64,000 nt of DNA. Origin: Elysia chlorotica. Its lineage: Eukaryota > Mollusca > Gastropoda > Plakobranchidae. Below the pieces are notes generated by a model. It searched no databases and was not told where the DNA came from. It was given only the letters and a program-made list of their open reading frames with translations. The stretch covers positions 121,920 to 185,919 of the forward strand of contig RQTK01000771.1 in NCBI GenBank assembly GCA_003991915.1, in the 5' to 3' direction. Below, one piece after another: positions 12,421-25,281 of the stretch. A program made the position numbers and the translations under genes. Within the stretch, counting starts at the first letter, position 1. Every line of letters begins with the position of its first letter.

Positions 12421-14044
12421 ACGTGTGTAATGTTCGAAACAGACATAAGGAAATTATGTTACCTAAAAAAGATTAATTTTACTAAAGTTTTGCGATGCTA
12501 TCTTTCTAGAAATGTTAAGTTTTTAATTTAAAGGTAAATACAAAATGGGAATGCCCATCCATTGAAAACAAAAAGAGGTAACTAGTGTCATGTTATAATG
12601 GGATTTTCAAGAAGGGACAGCAAATAACCAATCTTCGATTGATTGAAGCTTAAAACATTTGGTGGCAGACCTTTTAAATTTGTTTCTCATGTTATTTTTG
12701 GTTTTCCCTCTTTTTTGACATCTCACCAGCAACCTCAACCATCAATATACAAACATGAAGCAAAAGTAGTTGAGAAGGAGTCTACGTACGGTAATTGAAA
12801 AGAAGAAATACAATTAAACTTTTATGGCCGTCTAAATAGATCTAGGTTTTCTAAGTTCAATAGGGCGATGTGAGCAGAGACATCCTGGACTGGAAAGGTC
12901 ACAATTCTACTGACGCTGACCCAACCTATAGGTGTAAAGTCTTTGGTCGGGTTTTTTTTAACCAGTTTGTCATTATGTGTATTCAAACTGTTTGTGTGTT
13001 TTTTCTGGTAGTCATTTAAGTGAATAAAATCGGTGACAGTTTACAGCCTTTAGATTAAACATCACCTACAATAACATATTGTATATGTACCCCTTCTCAC
13101 GTTCGTTTCAGTGATGTTGAGAAAAACTAACCTTGTCAATTTATTAAATATCATTATGGTCTGGTTATTTTAATATAAGAGCGTAAGGCAGCTTACTTTT
13201 AAACAACTTGTCTTATGAGAAGAAAGTTCGAGGCTTGATACTTAGTGATGGTACCCCAAATTTAGCTTATCGGAAAAGTTGCTTTTGACTTAAATATGAT
13301 TTTTTTGTGTGATTCTTAAGAGATTACTCTAGCTTTTTTGTTCTACTACGAGCTCTTTAGATCTTAACACCTCTTAAACTTGCTCACCTTGAAAAAGGCT
13401 GATTAAATTGTATGTAACTCTTGAGTGTAAACTTTCCGAATAACCAGCATTCTAATGGTTCAGAGAGAGAATGGCGAATTAAAAAAAAACAAAAAAAGTT
13501 GCCTTCTTTTTATCGCCAGAACTAATAATAATTATTGTGCTTAACAGCAGAGGCTATTTAGAATATATCCTGATATAACGGTGAAATTGATATTATTCAT
13601 TTAAGAATCCAAGAAACATTGAAGAATTGGCATTTACCAAGTTTTTATAATCCAATACTCTTTCACGAACGCACAAATCTCGTCTGATTCACGCTCTCAG
13701 TTTGACTTGCATGACGCGTCTTTCACGTCTCTGAGCTGATATCATACTTACTTACCACAGGCATGACAAAGCGACGCCAATAGTCTGTGGCTATCTGACC
13801 ATTAAACAATATCGCGAATGTTTTGGAGTACAAAAATAACAATACAGACCTTACGCTAACGGGACTTATAGGGAGAACGAAAACTGTCCATCTGCGTGGT
13901 CTCTAAAAATAGACCAATCCGATTTTTTGCTTTAGACTTAAGGATTAAACGAGGGACACGTTTTTTTCAGAAGAGCGCAATACTGAACTTTATAATTAAA
14001 TAGGACCTATTCTGCCCTACGGCTTACATGAGACTCCCCCCCCC
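12421..14044. other. Non-coding stretch with a SINE body fragment
   Basis: 12855-12935 carries a minus-strand SINE body fragment (CTACTGACGCTGACCCAACC). The rest is AT-rich with no supportable gene. It ends in a poly-C run (14036-14045) abutting the second long-repeat copy. Confidence 0.45.
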
Positions 14045-14552
14045 CTCATTGTCATAATGAGGTATTTGGGTGGTCTGAATGGGGAATTCCCAAAACAAAA
14101 CAAGCATGGATTCACACATCCGTGTTTGTATTCTTTTAATTTTTATAAACTGTACAAGTGAAATAATTGCGTAAAGAGTAGAGAGATAGTTATTCAAATT
14201 GGAAAACTAGAACAAAGCATCAAGAAAGAGAGAGATTGTTAGAGATATACATAGATCGATAGATAAATAAACAAACAGATAAATAGAGGAGACAGAAAGT
14301 TAGACAGACACAGAGATAGAAAAAGAAAAAGAAACTAAGACAGTTATTGAAAAAGAAAAGGTAGTTGTTATTGAAAAAGAAAAGGTAGTTATGGTTAAAA
14401 AAGGTAATATATAGGAATATAGCTAATAGCTATAACTATGTAATAGTATAATTTTAAAGAGAGAAATAATGATGGCCATAAAGAGAGTGAGTGTGTCAAC
14501 GCAATGAAGATAATTAGGGAAGATTGGGAGAAAGAGAAGGACGGTTAGGAAA

Positions 14553-14640
14553 GAGAGAGAGGGAGAGAGAAAGGGAGAGAGGGAGAGAGAAAGAGAGAGA
14601 GGGAGAGAGAAAGAGAGAGAGATAGAGGGAGAGGGAGAGA
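14553..14640. repeat. GA/GGGA purine microsatellite
   Basis: Counterpart of the tract at 1866-2040 but with GGGAGAGA units, showing independent microsatellite evolution after duplication. Confidence 0.9.
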
Positions 14641-14972
14641 CAGGCACACAGATATAGCGAGAGAGCAAGAGAAAAGGAGAACGAGGCAAATAAAGGTAGT
14701 GAAAAAAAAAAAGAGAAAGAGAATGACAGAAACAGAAAGAGTGGGACTGCCTCTCTCGCTCTTCTTTTCTCTCTCCTGCTCTTTCCCTCTCTCCCTTCTC
14801 ACTGGCCTCATTACTGGATTCTTTCTCGCTCACATTTCTCAGTGCTAACAGCCCTGAATACTCCCAGACCCACTGTCTCCCAGAGCCTTGTTACTCTGGC
14901 ACCTCTAGCACACAGTGTTACAGGCGCCGCCTCAGAATCCAGGCCCAGTTGATTTAACAGACTTCGTTGATT

Positions 14973-15206
14973 TCTTAAAGTCCAACGTCGGTATTTAGGT
15001 TATATGGTGGATGGGCCCCAAGATTAACGTCTGGCAATATTATTGTATGTGCTGCCGCACAGAGATAGTGGTACATGACTCCTGTCTGAGACGGACACGT
15101 ATATTCCGACACCGATTCAACCAGCATGGATGAAATCCAACAAATTCATACACATGCCGATCGTGGATTGGAATCACCACCTCCCGATTGCGCTAACACT
15201 TGCGCC
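14973..15206 (-). mobile_element. tRNA-derived SINE, minus strand (inside long repeat copy 2)
   Basis: Orthologous in position to 2381-2616, with the same body blocks (GACACCGATTCAACCAGC, TGCTGCCGCACAGAGATAGT). The head is decayed but keeps GGCGCAAGTG. Confidence 0.8.
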
Positions 15207-15459
15207 CCCTCCTTTTTTCTTTTTCCTCACTCGCCCTCCACAGAAGACTCAAACTCCTCCTTCACACGACACATTCAAAATTACAGTGAGGCGTCATGGG
15301 TGATAACAACGTTAAAAATAATGTAACCAAAGGTCCTGAAAAATGGAGACCGCAAGATGTGACAATTTAAAGGTTTTTACCATGTGCATTAAATAATCAC
15401 AGCATCATGTGAGAACCTCTAGAGTAGAGCTTTGACATAGTGAAAATGGCGGGCTTTAT

Positions 15460-16518
15460 AAATTTGAGTGTAAACGGTTTTTAATGCTTCCTAACGGTTA
15501 AAATAAAAATTAATTCAAAACTGTATGATAGTTTTTTCCAACTCTTTTATTCCTATTATTTATGAATAATTATGACGGATTCAAATTTGAATTTGATGTT
15601 GAATTATGACAGGAATTATCTTTGTACACTATTCAATCTTCTTTTACGCATTTTACCAAACCTACGTCGCCGAAATAAATAAGATTGAGCTATATGGACA
15701 CACTATTAGGCACTGTTGGGACAATTTACATTGATGCTGTGACAGGGAGATTAAAACAAAAATTTCTCCCTGACAATGTTAATAGTTTGATAGAAATAGA
15801 TCTAAATCCCTATAAACCTTAATATTCAAAGATGTGCACATTTTACTTAATATCGTCACTTTACCTGTAGCAAAATAGCTTGGACCTTTACCTAAAGGAC
15901 AAGATTAGATCACCCGTTATGTCCTGTCGATCGCAAAGGTTGTAGTAGCCATTCCAAGCCAGTGTTCTCATCCAGAAGGTCGAATCGAGACGGTTCAGGC
16001 AGTGCGCCCAGTCTCCGTGTCGCCTGCTCACTCAGCAGACCGCGGTCAGCTGTTCTGACCACAGGAATATCCCAGATCTAGATCCTGGGTGAGTCAGCTG
16101 GCAGACGGACCAAGAACGGTATCGGCACGGTAAGGCAGTATGAACAAGTATTCTTGTACAATGCTGCATATTAAGATTTATTTGTAGGCCGTGCACCATG
16201 CAGTGATGATTGTAATTTGTTTTCTTGGAATTGTGACTCATCTTCTTCTGTGAATGGGATCAGTGACGTCAAGAAAAATTCAGGGTCGTTCATGTGAAAG
16301 AATGAAAAGATGAAAAATATTCGTTAAACTCTATCTCTATCCATTTATCCAATTAAGTTTCTTTATTTTGTGTAGCGTTTCACCCTTTCATTACCTAACT
16401 TTCCCTCATCTGTATTCTCCCATCCTCTCGAACTAGTTACTTATGATCATATTTGTTTATTCGTCTGGCTTCATCTGGCTCTTTCTCTCTATTTTATTAT
16501 TTTTTCTTCTTCACCCCC
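15460..16518. other. Non-coding stretch
   Basis: 15685-15865 resembles 19099-19260 (both begin with a TGAGCTA...GG run and carry ACATTG-T-GCTGTG), suggesting an old dispersed repeat. A GC-richer patch at 15950-16110 contains TGAGTCAGC, an AP-1-like site. No gene recognised. Confidence 0.4.
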
Positions 16519-16552
<34 letters not shown>

Positions 16553-16722
16553 TGTCTATCCGCGTGGCTTTATCTGACTCTTTCTGTCTTTTTTTCTTCT
16601 TCACCTCTCTCTCTCTCTCTCATTTTTCCCCCTAAATTCTTTTCCTATGACTTGTTACACCACACTTAAGTTTTTGTGTGCTTTTCTTTTTCCCCCTTTT
16701 CCTTCGGGAGTCTCCCTCCCTT

Positions 16723-16768
<46 letters not shown>

Positions 16769-16770
16769 TC
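16519..16770. repeat. Three (CT)n tracts
   Basis: CT runs at 16519-16552, 16604-16621 and 16721-16770 within pyrimidine-rich sequence. Confidence 0.9.
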
Positions 16771-17216
16771 TTTCTCCCCATCTATCTTTGTCAATCAATG
16801 CATCTACCATTGGCAACTCTGAGGAATTTCATTAAAAAAAAAAAACTATTTGGTTATACCCGGATTTTCGTAGCACTGTACCAACTCGAGAATGTTTAAA
16901 ACAAGGAAAGAGGTCACTTCTGACCGACGCACAAGTTACTCATACCGACAGCTGACCACATCTCTCTCTAGTGATGACCTTGTTGATAACAACACTCTTA
17001 CAATAATACTGCCTTGTCTCGGTATTTATTCAAGCCATGCCCATTTTATGTGGTGATTCTGTACTTCAGTTTGATCTGGTCAACTGGCTTTGCAGAGTGT
17101 ATTATGGTCTGGCAAGTTCACTTTTTATTACACTGTACGTTATTGACACCAGAAATAAAAAGATATAGTTGATAGGGTTGAATTATTATATATGTGGTAA
17201 AGTCATTCTTGAAAAG

Positions 17217-17290
17217 ATCGTTAGTAGCTCAGTCGCCTACTGATCTTTATTAACAAAAAATGGGATGTTCGAATTCTGGCTGATGCTCCC
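17217..17290 (+). mobile_element. tRNA-like SINE head, plus strand
   Basis: A box TAGCTCAGTCG and B box TGTTCGAATTCTGG with roughly tRNA spacing. Stems do not pair. Decayed SINE head. Confidence 0.5.
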
Positions 17291-17332
17291 TGTGTTTCTA
17301 AAGCATTCTTCGGGAAACCTTTCATTTCCAAT

Positions 17333-17786
17333 ATTGTTTTTAATTGCATTGTCTAAATATTACTAACATTCGCAGCACCCAGTGGTGTACGAAAAAAAAT
17401 CCATAATTTATGCACATGGTGTGAATCAGCGTTTGACCTTTTTGGAGGAAAGTGGATCGTCGTGTCTAAACGGCTAAAAGATATATCAGAAGACATTTAT
17501 TTTTTAATAGAATTCCTTAATTCATCTCAGTAACTAAGTGTACTGAATCACCTTTCAAGACAGGATGAGATTGAACTTTTTACAATGTCCGTCTATTGGG
17601 ACGCTTATTCGGGCGGGTGAGTTGGTTTGAATCATGCAGATTTCAATAATCAATAAATTTAGCGTAGTACCCTTTCGACTTTCAGATCCCCTTCTTTTGT
17701 TTCGAAGATTGTTTTTAATTGCATTGTCTAAATATTACTAATATTCGTAGCACATTAGACTTTCAGATCACCTTCTTTCGTTTCAA
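17333..17786 (+). repeat. Local direct duplications (46-bp and 81-bp periods)
   Basis: A 46-bp segment at 17333-17378 (starts ATTGTTTTTAATTGCATTGT) recurs almost unchanged at 17708-17753. A GACTTTCAGATC...CTTCTTT block at 17677 recurs at 17758, giving an 81-bp partial tandem. Confidence 0.75.
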
Positions 17787-18420
17787 TTAAGAGAACCGAA
17801 TATGTTTGAGATTCATTTTGAAGAATTTTGTTTGAAGCAAAACCATCAAACACACATACATCCGAAAGCGGGGGAAAAAGAATGATGAAAATTGACAAAA
17901 AAATCATACTAACATTAGAAAGAAAAAAAGAAGAAAGATTGGGGGGAATATGAAGAAATGTCAATTCGTTCGGACAAGATTAGTCTGTAAATACCGTGCA
18001 GGGTGACTGCAAATTGTTACACGTGCGAGATAATACCAATTATAAGAAAACAAACATCATCATGAGGAACGCCAAACATGTGGGGAAAAAAAGTGGGTGG
18101 CTTAGGAAGAAGGCTCACAAAAGGACAAGGAGAGATAAATAGATTGTGTGAGAGAGAAAGAGATAGATAGAGAGATGGAGACAAAGAGACAAAAAATAGC
18201 ACAGATAGCACAGCGCATTGCTCTATTGACTGCCAAGGGGGAAGGTCCAAATTTGGAAACTAAATTGGTGCTTAATCCCCAAATATGAATCGAATCCAAT
18301 TGATCCCTAGTGGATGTAAAAATATAGTCAAGGTTTACGTCTCGTGAAGATAGGAAGAGAAGCATTACGATAAATGAAATATGCTGAAAGAAAGAGACAG
18401 AGAAAAAGAGAGAGGCAGAG

Positions 18421-18428
<8 letters not shown>
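17787..18428. other. Non-coding stretch
   Basis: A/G-rich with no recognised gene or element. Confidence 0.4.
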
Positions 18429-18514
<86 letters not shown>

Positions 18515-18650
18515 GGAGACAGGGTTAGACAGAGATACAGATAAAGAGAGACAAAGAAAGAGAGACAGAGAAAGAGAGACATACATAGACAAACAGAGAG
18601 AGGCAGAGAAAGAGACAGAGAGAGACAGAGACAGAGACAGAGACAGAAAA
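18429..18650. repeat. (GA)n then GACA/GAAA purine tract
   Basis: Pure GA of about 80 bp (18429-18509), then degenerate GACAGA/GAAAGA units to about 18650. Confidence 0.95.
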
Positions 18651-19980
<1,330 letters not shown>

Positions 19981-20130
19981 AGAGATGAAAGTGTACGAGA
20001 ATGCGTGAAGAAAGATACAGGTTAGATAGTAGATCATCGACCAAGGACTCAAAGTAAACAGTGTATACGATTAGAACGATAAAACATGCATTTCGTACAC
20101 CATTGTAGTTGTAGTTAATGATAAATTGAC

Positions 20131-20223
<93 letters not shown>

Positions 20224-20276
20224 TATAGATAGATATATAAACAGATTTAGATAAATACATAGATAGGTAGATATAT
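20131..20276. repeat. (GATA)n microsatellite
   Basis: About 23 perfect GATA units to 20222, then degenerate GATA to about 20276. Confidence 0.95.
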
Positions 20277-20445
20277 AAAGTGATTGCCTAGTTGATAGAC
20301 TGATTTTTTGGTTCACATAATTATAAAGAAATAGGCAAAAGGATAAAAGATAAACAAAGATATAGCAGAAAAGTATGCGTAGGAGCCATTGAAAAATCTG
20401 AAACAATTTACAGACAAGTTAGAAGTAAGAAGGGTAATCACAATG

Positions 20446-20535
20446 GGTTGTAAGTCCAACGTTGCGACAGCTTAAACTCGTCGTAAGCCTTTTTGTTCGC
20501 GTATCCTAAGGCGGGTCGTAAACCTAACAAAAAGA
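20446..20535. mobile_element. Partial or diverged MITE-like element
   Basis: GTAAGTCCAACGTTGCGACAGC and ACTCGTCGTAAGCC match the arm of the hairpin family at 11549 and 29326. A second, weaker GGGTCGTAAACC arm follows. Pairing is poor, so this is a degraded copy. Confidence 0.45.
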
Positions 20536-20851
20536 CGCAATTACTATCCAAGAATTAATTTCCAACAGACATAAAGCAAAATAGGATTAGTGGTTATGGA
20601 TGTAAAATAAAAAAAGAAAGGAAAAGAAAACAAACAAACAAACCCCCGACGAAGGCGACTATTTCACCGTCCGTTTCTGACAGGCAAGGCATTTCATGGT
20701 TTGCATTTGTGGAGGGAGATAAGAGTTGTCGCGCATAGCGAAGAATCAGTTGCTATTTCTCGCACCGCCTAGCGCGTGTCTTGTCTACAGGGGTCCGCTA
20801 GTGCAGCGCAGTCACTAGCAGTCTGCCAGTCACAAGTTCTAGATCGCTGTT

Positions 20852-21025
20852 GGGCGAGGTAGCACAGTTGGTAGAGCGCGCAGAGTTTAAACAGGAGTCC
20901 TGAGTTCCATTCCTGACTGTGTCAAAGTAATGTGACCGGCTGAGGCAGATGTTCAGGTATCCCGATTCTTCTAAGGGCGGTAGCACACAATAGTGTCAGA
21001 CGTTAGTCTTAGGACCCGCTCACGA
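20852..21025 (+). mobile_element. tRNA-derived SINE, plus strand
   Basis: A box TAGCACAGTTGGTAGAGCG and a decayed B box (GAGTTCCATTCC), then the family blocks AATGTGACCGGCTGAGGCAG, GGCGGTAGCACACAATAGTG and CAGACGTTAGTCTTAGGACC. Confidence 0.7.
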
Positions 21026-21244
21026 CTCAAACTTGTTGCTAACGGTGATTTTAAAGAAATGAAACATCGATCATCCAAACTTGTTTCTACCTGTGATCGG
21101 TCCAGAATACAGTCACATGCACTGTTTTTGTCCGTGTCACTGAGGTCTTCAATCCTTTTCATTATATATATAACTCAAAGATTGATCTCAGTGGTATATT
21201 TATAGATGAAAAAGAAAGGAAATTATCGTGGAAAAAATAAAACT

Positions 21245-21455
21245 GCTCCTAGTTCGACATCTCAATAGGAATTGCATACGGAGACGAGGCATAAAACTCA
21301 CGACTAGGTATCTCTTGGCTGCAGGCCAGTGGTCAAAATATAGTATTTGACTGCGACTCAACCAGTGAGCAACAATATGGCCTGATAGGGGCTCAAACTG
21401 GGACCTATGGTTAGAAGACACGCGCTCCATCGACTTGGCTTCTTCACGCCCTTCC
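21245..21455 (-). mobile_element. Decayed SINE, minus strand
   Basis: The body motif TTGACTGCGACTCAACCAGTG (first 20 bases at about 21347) precedes a head which on the minus strand has GCCAAGTCGATGGAGCG (A-box-like) and CAGTTTGAGCCCC (B-box-like). Confidence 0.55.
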
Positions 21456-22241
21456 AAATTACAACGTTAGGAAAATACATGGCATGTATTCATCTAAACA
21501 GTGAATATAAGTGAGATGTACTACTAGACATTAAAGGAATGTCTCCAATGGCTGTCATTTAATATTTTAAGTACATGACCTTGTGAAAATAATAAATGCG
21601 AATGACATGGTGATACCTTTTACACACTGAGGTGTTTATTTTTTAATTAAAAAAAAGGCCAGAAATTTTAATAAATCACAAAGAGTTTTTGTGCTTGTGA
21701 AATTTCTGAACCGTCGATTTTTAACATGGTTCTCTCTGGTGCTGTATATAAATATGACCACCTAAAAATTGATTTTGCTCGTCAAATCGGTCTTCGGGGA
21801 AATATTACTTAATTTTAAAATAAATGTCATCCCGAGTGAACCATTCGATATATGAAGAAGAACTATGAAGATGTTCGCCGTAGTTAGTTAAAACCAAAGC
21901 AATTAAACGAAAAAGCAAATATGAAACAACAACAAAAATATGAGCCGCAACCAATGAAAAAATAATAAGTCTTTATGAGCGGAGAAAACATTTACAAGGC
22001 TCGCAAGAGTTTATCTGGTGGATGTCAAAGATACAGATCTCCATTCGTGAAACATTCGCCTAACGTCTGACATGACAGGGAAAAGTTCCGAGTATTTACG
22101 GCAGACTACCGAAACTTTCCGCAGACGAATGCTGTAAAATTTGAGACTGGTTCCCGCTTTCGCCGCCTCACGGAAGTCAAAACTGTCAAAAGTCTTTCCA
22201 GTTATAGGTTGAGACGGAGGGGGGTGGAGAGCCCGTGGGAG
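21456..22241. other. Non-coding stretch
   Basis: AT-rich. No gene recognised. Confidence 0.4.
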
Positions 22242-22288
<47 letters not shown>

Positions 22289-22433
22289 TGTGTTTTGTGT
22301 TTAAGTGTATGGGAACAAGATAGAAAAGCTAAAATGGATGGAAAGAATGGTAGACAGTGAGATTGGTTAAGGGAAGAATATGGTTAAAGTGAGATAACTG
22401 GGATAGAGAAGGGGAGATAAAGAGAGAGGGAGA

Positions 22434-22485
<52 letters not shown>
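22242..22485. repeat. (GT)n and (GA)n microsatellites
   Basis: GT run at 22242-22283 and GA run at 22421-22485, about 140 bp apart. Confidence 0.95.
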
Positions 22486-22486
<1 letters not shown>

Positions 22487-22944
22487 GGAGGAGTCGAAGA
22501 CATGTCTCAAGTGCAGTTAAGCAAGACTGGCGGCTGAACTCTGACATAATGGACGCGTCAGACATCCTGGCCGAAATCTGATCCCATGTTTGGGAATTAT
22601 CTTCGCCACTAGGATGATTTCTACACTGGTAGACTCTAAAGACTTTACACCGCCTTCAATCCCCTACTTGATGTTTTGTTGGGGCAGTCAACCTGTATCA
22701 TTCTGTTCCAGATTATTTGAAAAACGTATGGAAAATAAAACCCACCACATAATTTTCAATATTTTCGTTTTGGAGCTGATCTGTTCATTGCTCTTTAACA
22801 TACATCTATGTTGGTCTACAACATATCTTGAAAATCAGTATGAACCTCAATTTGGATTCTTAATTTAAATATCACTATCTACAACTCAATCCAATTCCGT
22901 TTTGCAGTTGTTTTTGCTTAAAAACCCTTTTTAATGAACGTGTC

Positions 22945-23070
22945 CCGCAGAACTTTATCAGGGAGATCCGTGTTTCGAATCCACGATCGGGAATATTGTT
23001 TTGTCTCCGCCCAGTGTGTGTGTGGCGACATGTAGAACTGTCTTGGAACCCGCCCGCGACATAGCGGGTA
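22945..23070 (+). mobile_element. Decayed SINE, plus strand
   Basis: B-box-like TGTTTCGAATCCACG followed by the body motifs GTGTGTGGCGACATGTAGAA and CTTGGAACCCGCCCG, in the order found in the SINE family. Confidence 0.45.
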
Positions 23071-24115
23071 CATCAGGGTTGGAGTTACACGTAGATACAG
23101 TGATGCTCGGAGAAAGAAGACCTCGTCCCAAATCTAACGCAACCTAGATTCCAGAGGAGGTGTACAAAAAGTCACCGTTTGTTCATCTTCTTTAATGTTC
23201 GCGAGGGTTTACTCAAATCACGTATCAACTGTCTGATGAAAAAAATCATAATGTGATATAGGATTGTTGCATGTCTTTATACAAAGTGGCCACTCTTTGG
23301 GCTTCATATTTTGTTTTTAAATTTTCTGTGATCGTGGTTAAAAGTGCACCTACAGAAAACTCCCCAAGTTGTTAACATGATGGATCATCCTTATCCAAGA
23401 CAGGATTAAAGTTTCAAGCTAATGAGTTCAATTGAGGTTAAACAGACAGCCCTCCAAGTTACAGTGTGGGGGAGGTAAGAAGAGAGAGGAAAGACAGGGA
23501 GGCCAACTTCTCCGCCCAGAGTTCTCTCCCCCTGCGAGTTGCTTGCTCGCGGAGAAGCTTGACGTTGTTTTTGTTTACACTTTCAAGTTGAACGTTTTCA
23601 AGTTTATTTATTCTGTATACTTTGGCGCTCGATCTACCCATGATGATGAGCTAACTCTTCATAATTATGTTTAGAAATTGCTTCCACCTTTCTTATTTAA
23701 AGTGTGGCGTGTTTTATTAACTGCCATACAGTTTAACACGCCTGCAAAATAAACTTTCTCGTTCTTCTTGTTGTATGCCTGTTAAGGATTTGGAAGAATT
23801 TTATCGGAACAAAAATATTCTCTTCGTGGGAATCGCAGAACTCACTAAAATTGTTGAAAAATATTTTAATCATGCTAACCTCAATTTAAAACTAGTACCC
23901 TTAATCGAAAGTTTAACAAATCATTTTTATATGAATCGATAAGTCGTTTTTTTGTGTGTGACAATTCCAAACAGGCTATTATTTTAAATAAGGGATTGAT
24001 CATATCGAGATTTTCCTTTATATTTGGAATGAATGAATACTTTGCAAATTTTTGTTCTACATGTAATCCCATGTCACTATTACCCAAAATTTGAAATTTC
24101 GTATTAGGGGAAGAG

Positions 24116-24200
24116 TGAGGTGGCGTATTGAGTAAAGCCCTAGACTTCTTATCAGGATTAAATTGTATTGGGTTCAAATCCTGATCAGGATGGCTTCCAT
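24116..24200 (+). mobile_element. tRNA-like SINE head, plus strand
   Basis: A-box-like GTGGCGTATTGAGTAAAGC and B-box GGGTTCAAATCCTGATC with tRNA-like spacing. Stems do not pair. Confidence 0.45.
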
Positions 24201-24551
24201 ACTACATGTAATTAGGTTGATATCATCTTATTATATATTTGTGAACAGGTGAAATGATTATCGTCTTCTCTGCCATAACTAATCATGGTACAAACTTGAA
24301 ATTTGGATATATTGGTACCTTGGAATTTTCTGAATGCCTTAGGCGGGTTTGTTTATTTTTCACGATGACACATAAAGCATTAATTAGATTTTAGGAATTG
24401 AAATTGATTCGTCGATCAAGCAGCCATTGCTGTTTTTGATTTCATTTAGTTAATCATAAGTGAAAGCGAGCTAGGTTCAAATAGGTGCGGGGCTCTATTT
24501 CAATAGTTGAGATTTCTTGCCGTATTTATTATTGTTTTCTTACTCATTTAA

Positions 24552-25281
24552 TGTCAACACTACCACTTATAGATCTATATAATTTTTTTTTCTTTCCGTT
24601 CGACATGTTCACGTGCGGGCTCTGCTCGGGTTATAGGGCCTAATAGTGAATTCCAGAACTATCGAATAGGGATCTTTCGGGGTTTAAAAACATTCGAGCG
24701 CAGTTTAAATTATATCTGGATCTACATTGACTATCATCGAAAAGAGGATAAACATGGATCTAAAAGCTAAATCAAATAACTAGATGTCGACTTCTACTAC
24801 TCATAGATCTACACTTAATTTTTTTTTATTCTTTCCATTCAACATGTTCACTTGCGGGGCTCTGTTCGGGTTATAATATAGAATTCTAGATCTATCAAAC
24901 GGGGATCTTTAGGGGTTTAACAAATTCGAACCCAATTTAAATTCTATATGGACCTACGTCGACTATCATCGAATATGGGGGCAAAAATGGATCTAAAAGA
25001 TTTGTTATCTACAAAGAAATCCTGTAAATATCCTAGCGTGAGTTATCAAGACTATCGAAATGCCCTTTTAAGTGGTGCACCCATTTGTATCACATTTTGT
25101 TTATTTTTTTGGCTTTAAATTTCTATCTCTACAAATATGTTTTACCATTTTAGTTGCGCGCATAGCCCAAAATCCAAGCTTTATCTCTATTACAGTATTA
25201 GTAATAAGTATAACCTTAAAAAAAACATTTTATATCCGTACTGTGTCCCAAAACCTGAGCGAAGCCGGGCATCCCAGCTAG
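24552..25281 (+). mobile_element. Helitron-like non-autonomous element with internal tandem duplication
   Basis: The right end CCTGAGCGAAGCCGGG...CAGCTAG, followed by T, has Helitron 3' features: a short GC hairpin (CC.G/C.GG around AGCGAAGC) and a CTAG terminus before T. Just inside are two diverged tandem copies of a roughly 233-bp unit (24552-24770 and 24785-25003), recognisable by CATAGATCTA, ACATGTTCAC, GGATCTTT and TGGATCTAAAAG. The 5' end (TC dinucleotide) could not be placed, so the left limit is provisional. No Rep/helicase coding sequence. Confidence 0.5.

Larger units (their letters stand above)
14045..15459 (+). repeat. 1.4-kb dispersed direct repeat, copy 2
   Basis: Second copy of the block at 1412-2864, colinear throughout, including the terminal palindrome, the kappaB-like decamer (14082-14091), the purine microsatellite and the internal SINE. 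Differences are mostly microsatellite length and a small duplication near 14325-14395 (AAAAGAAAAGGTAGTT repeated). Confidence 0.9.
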
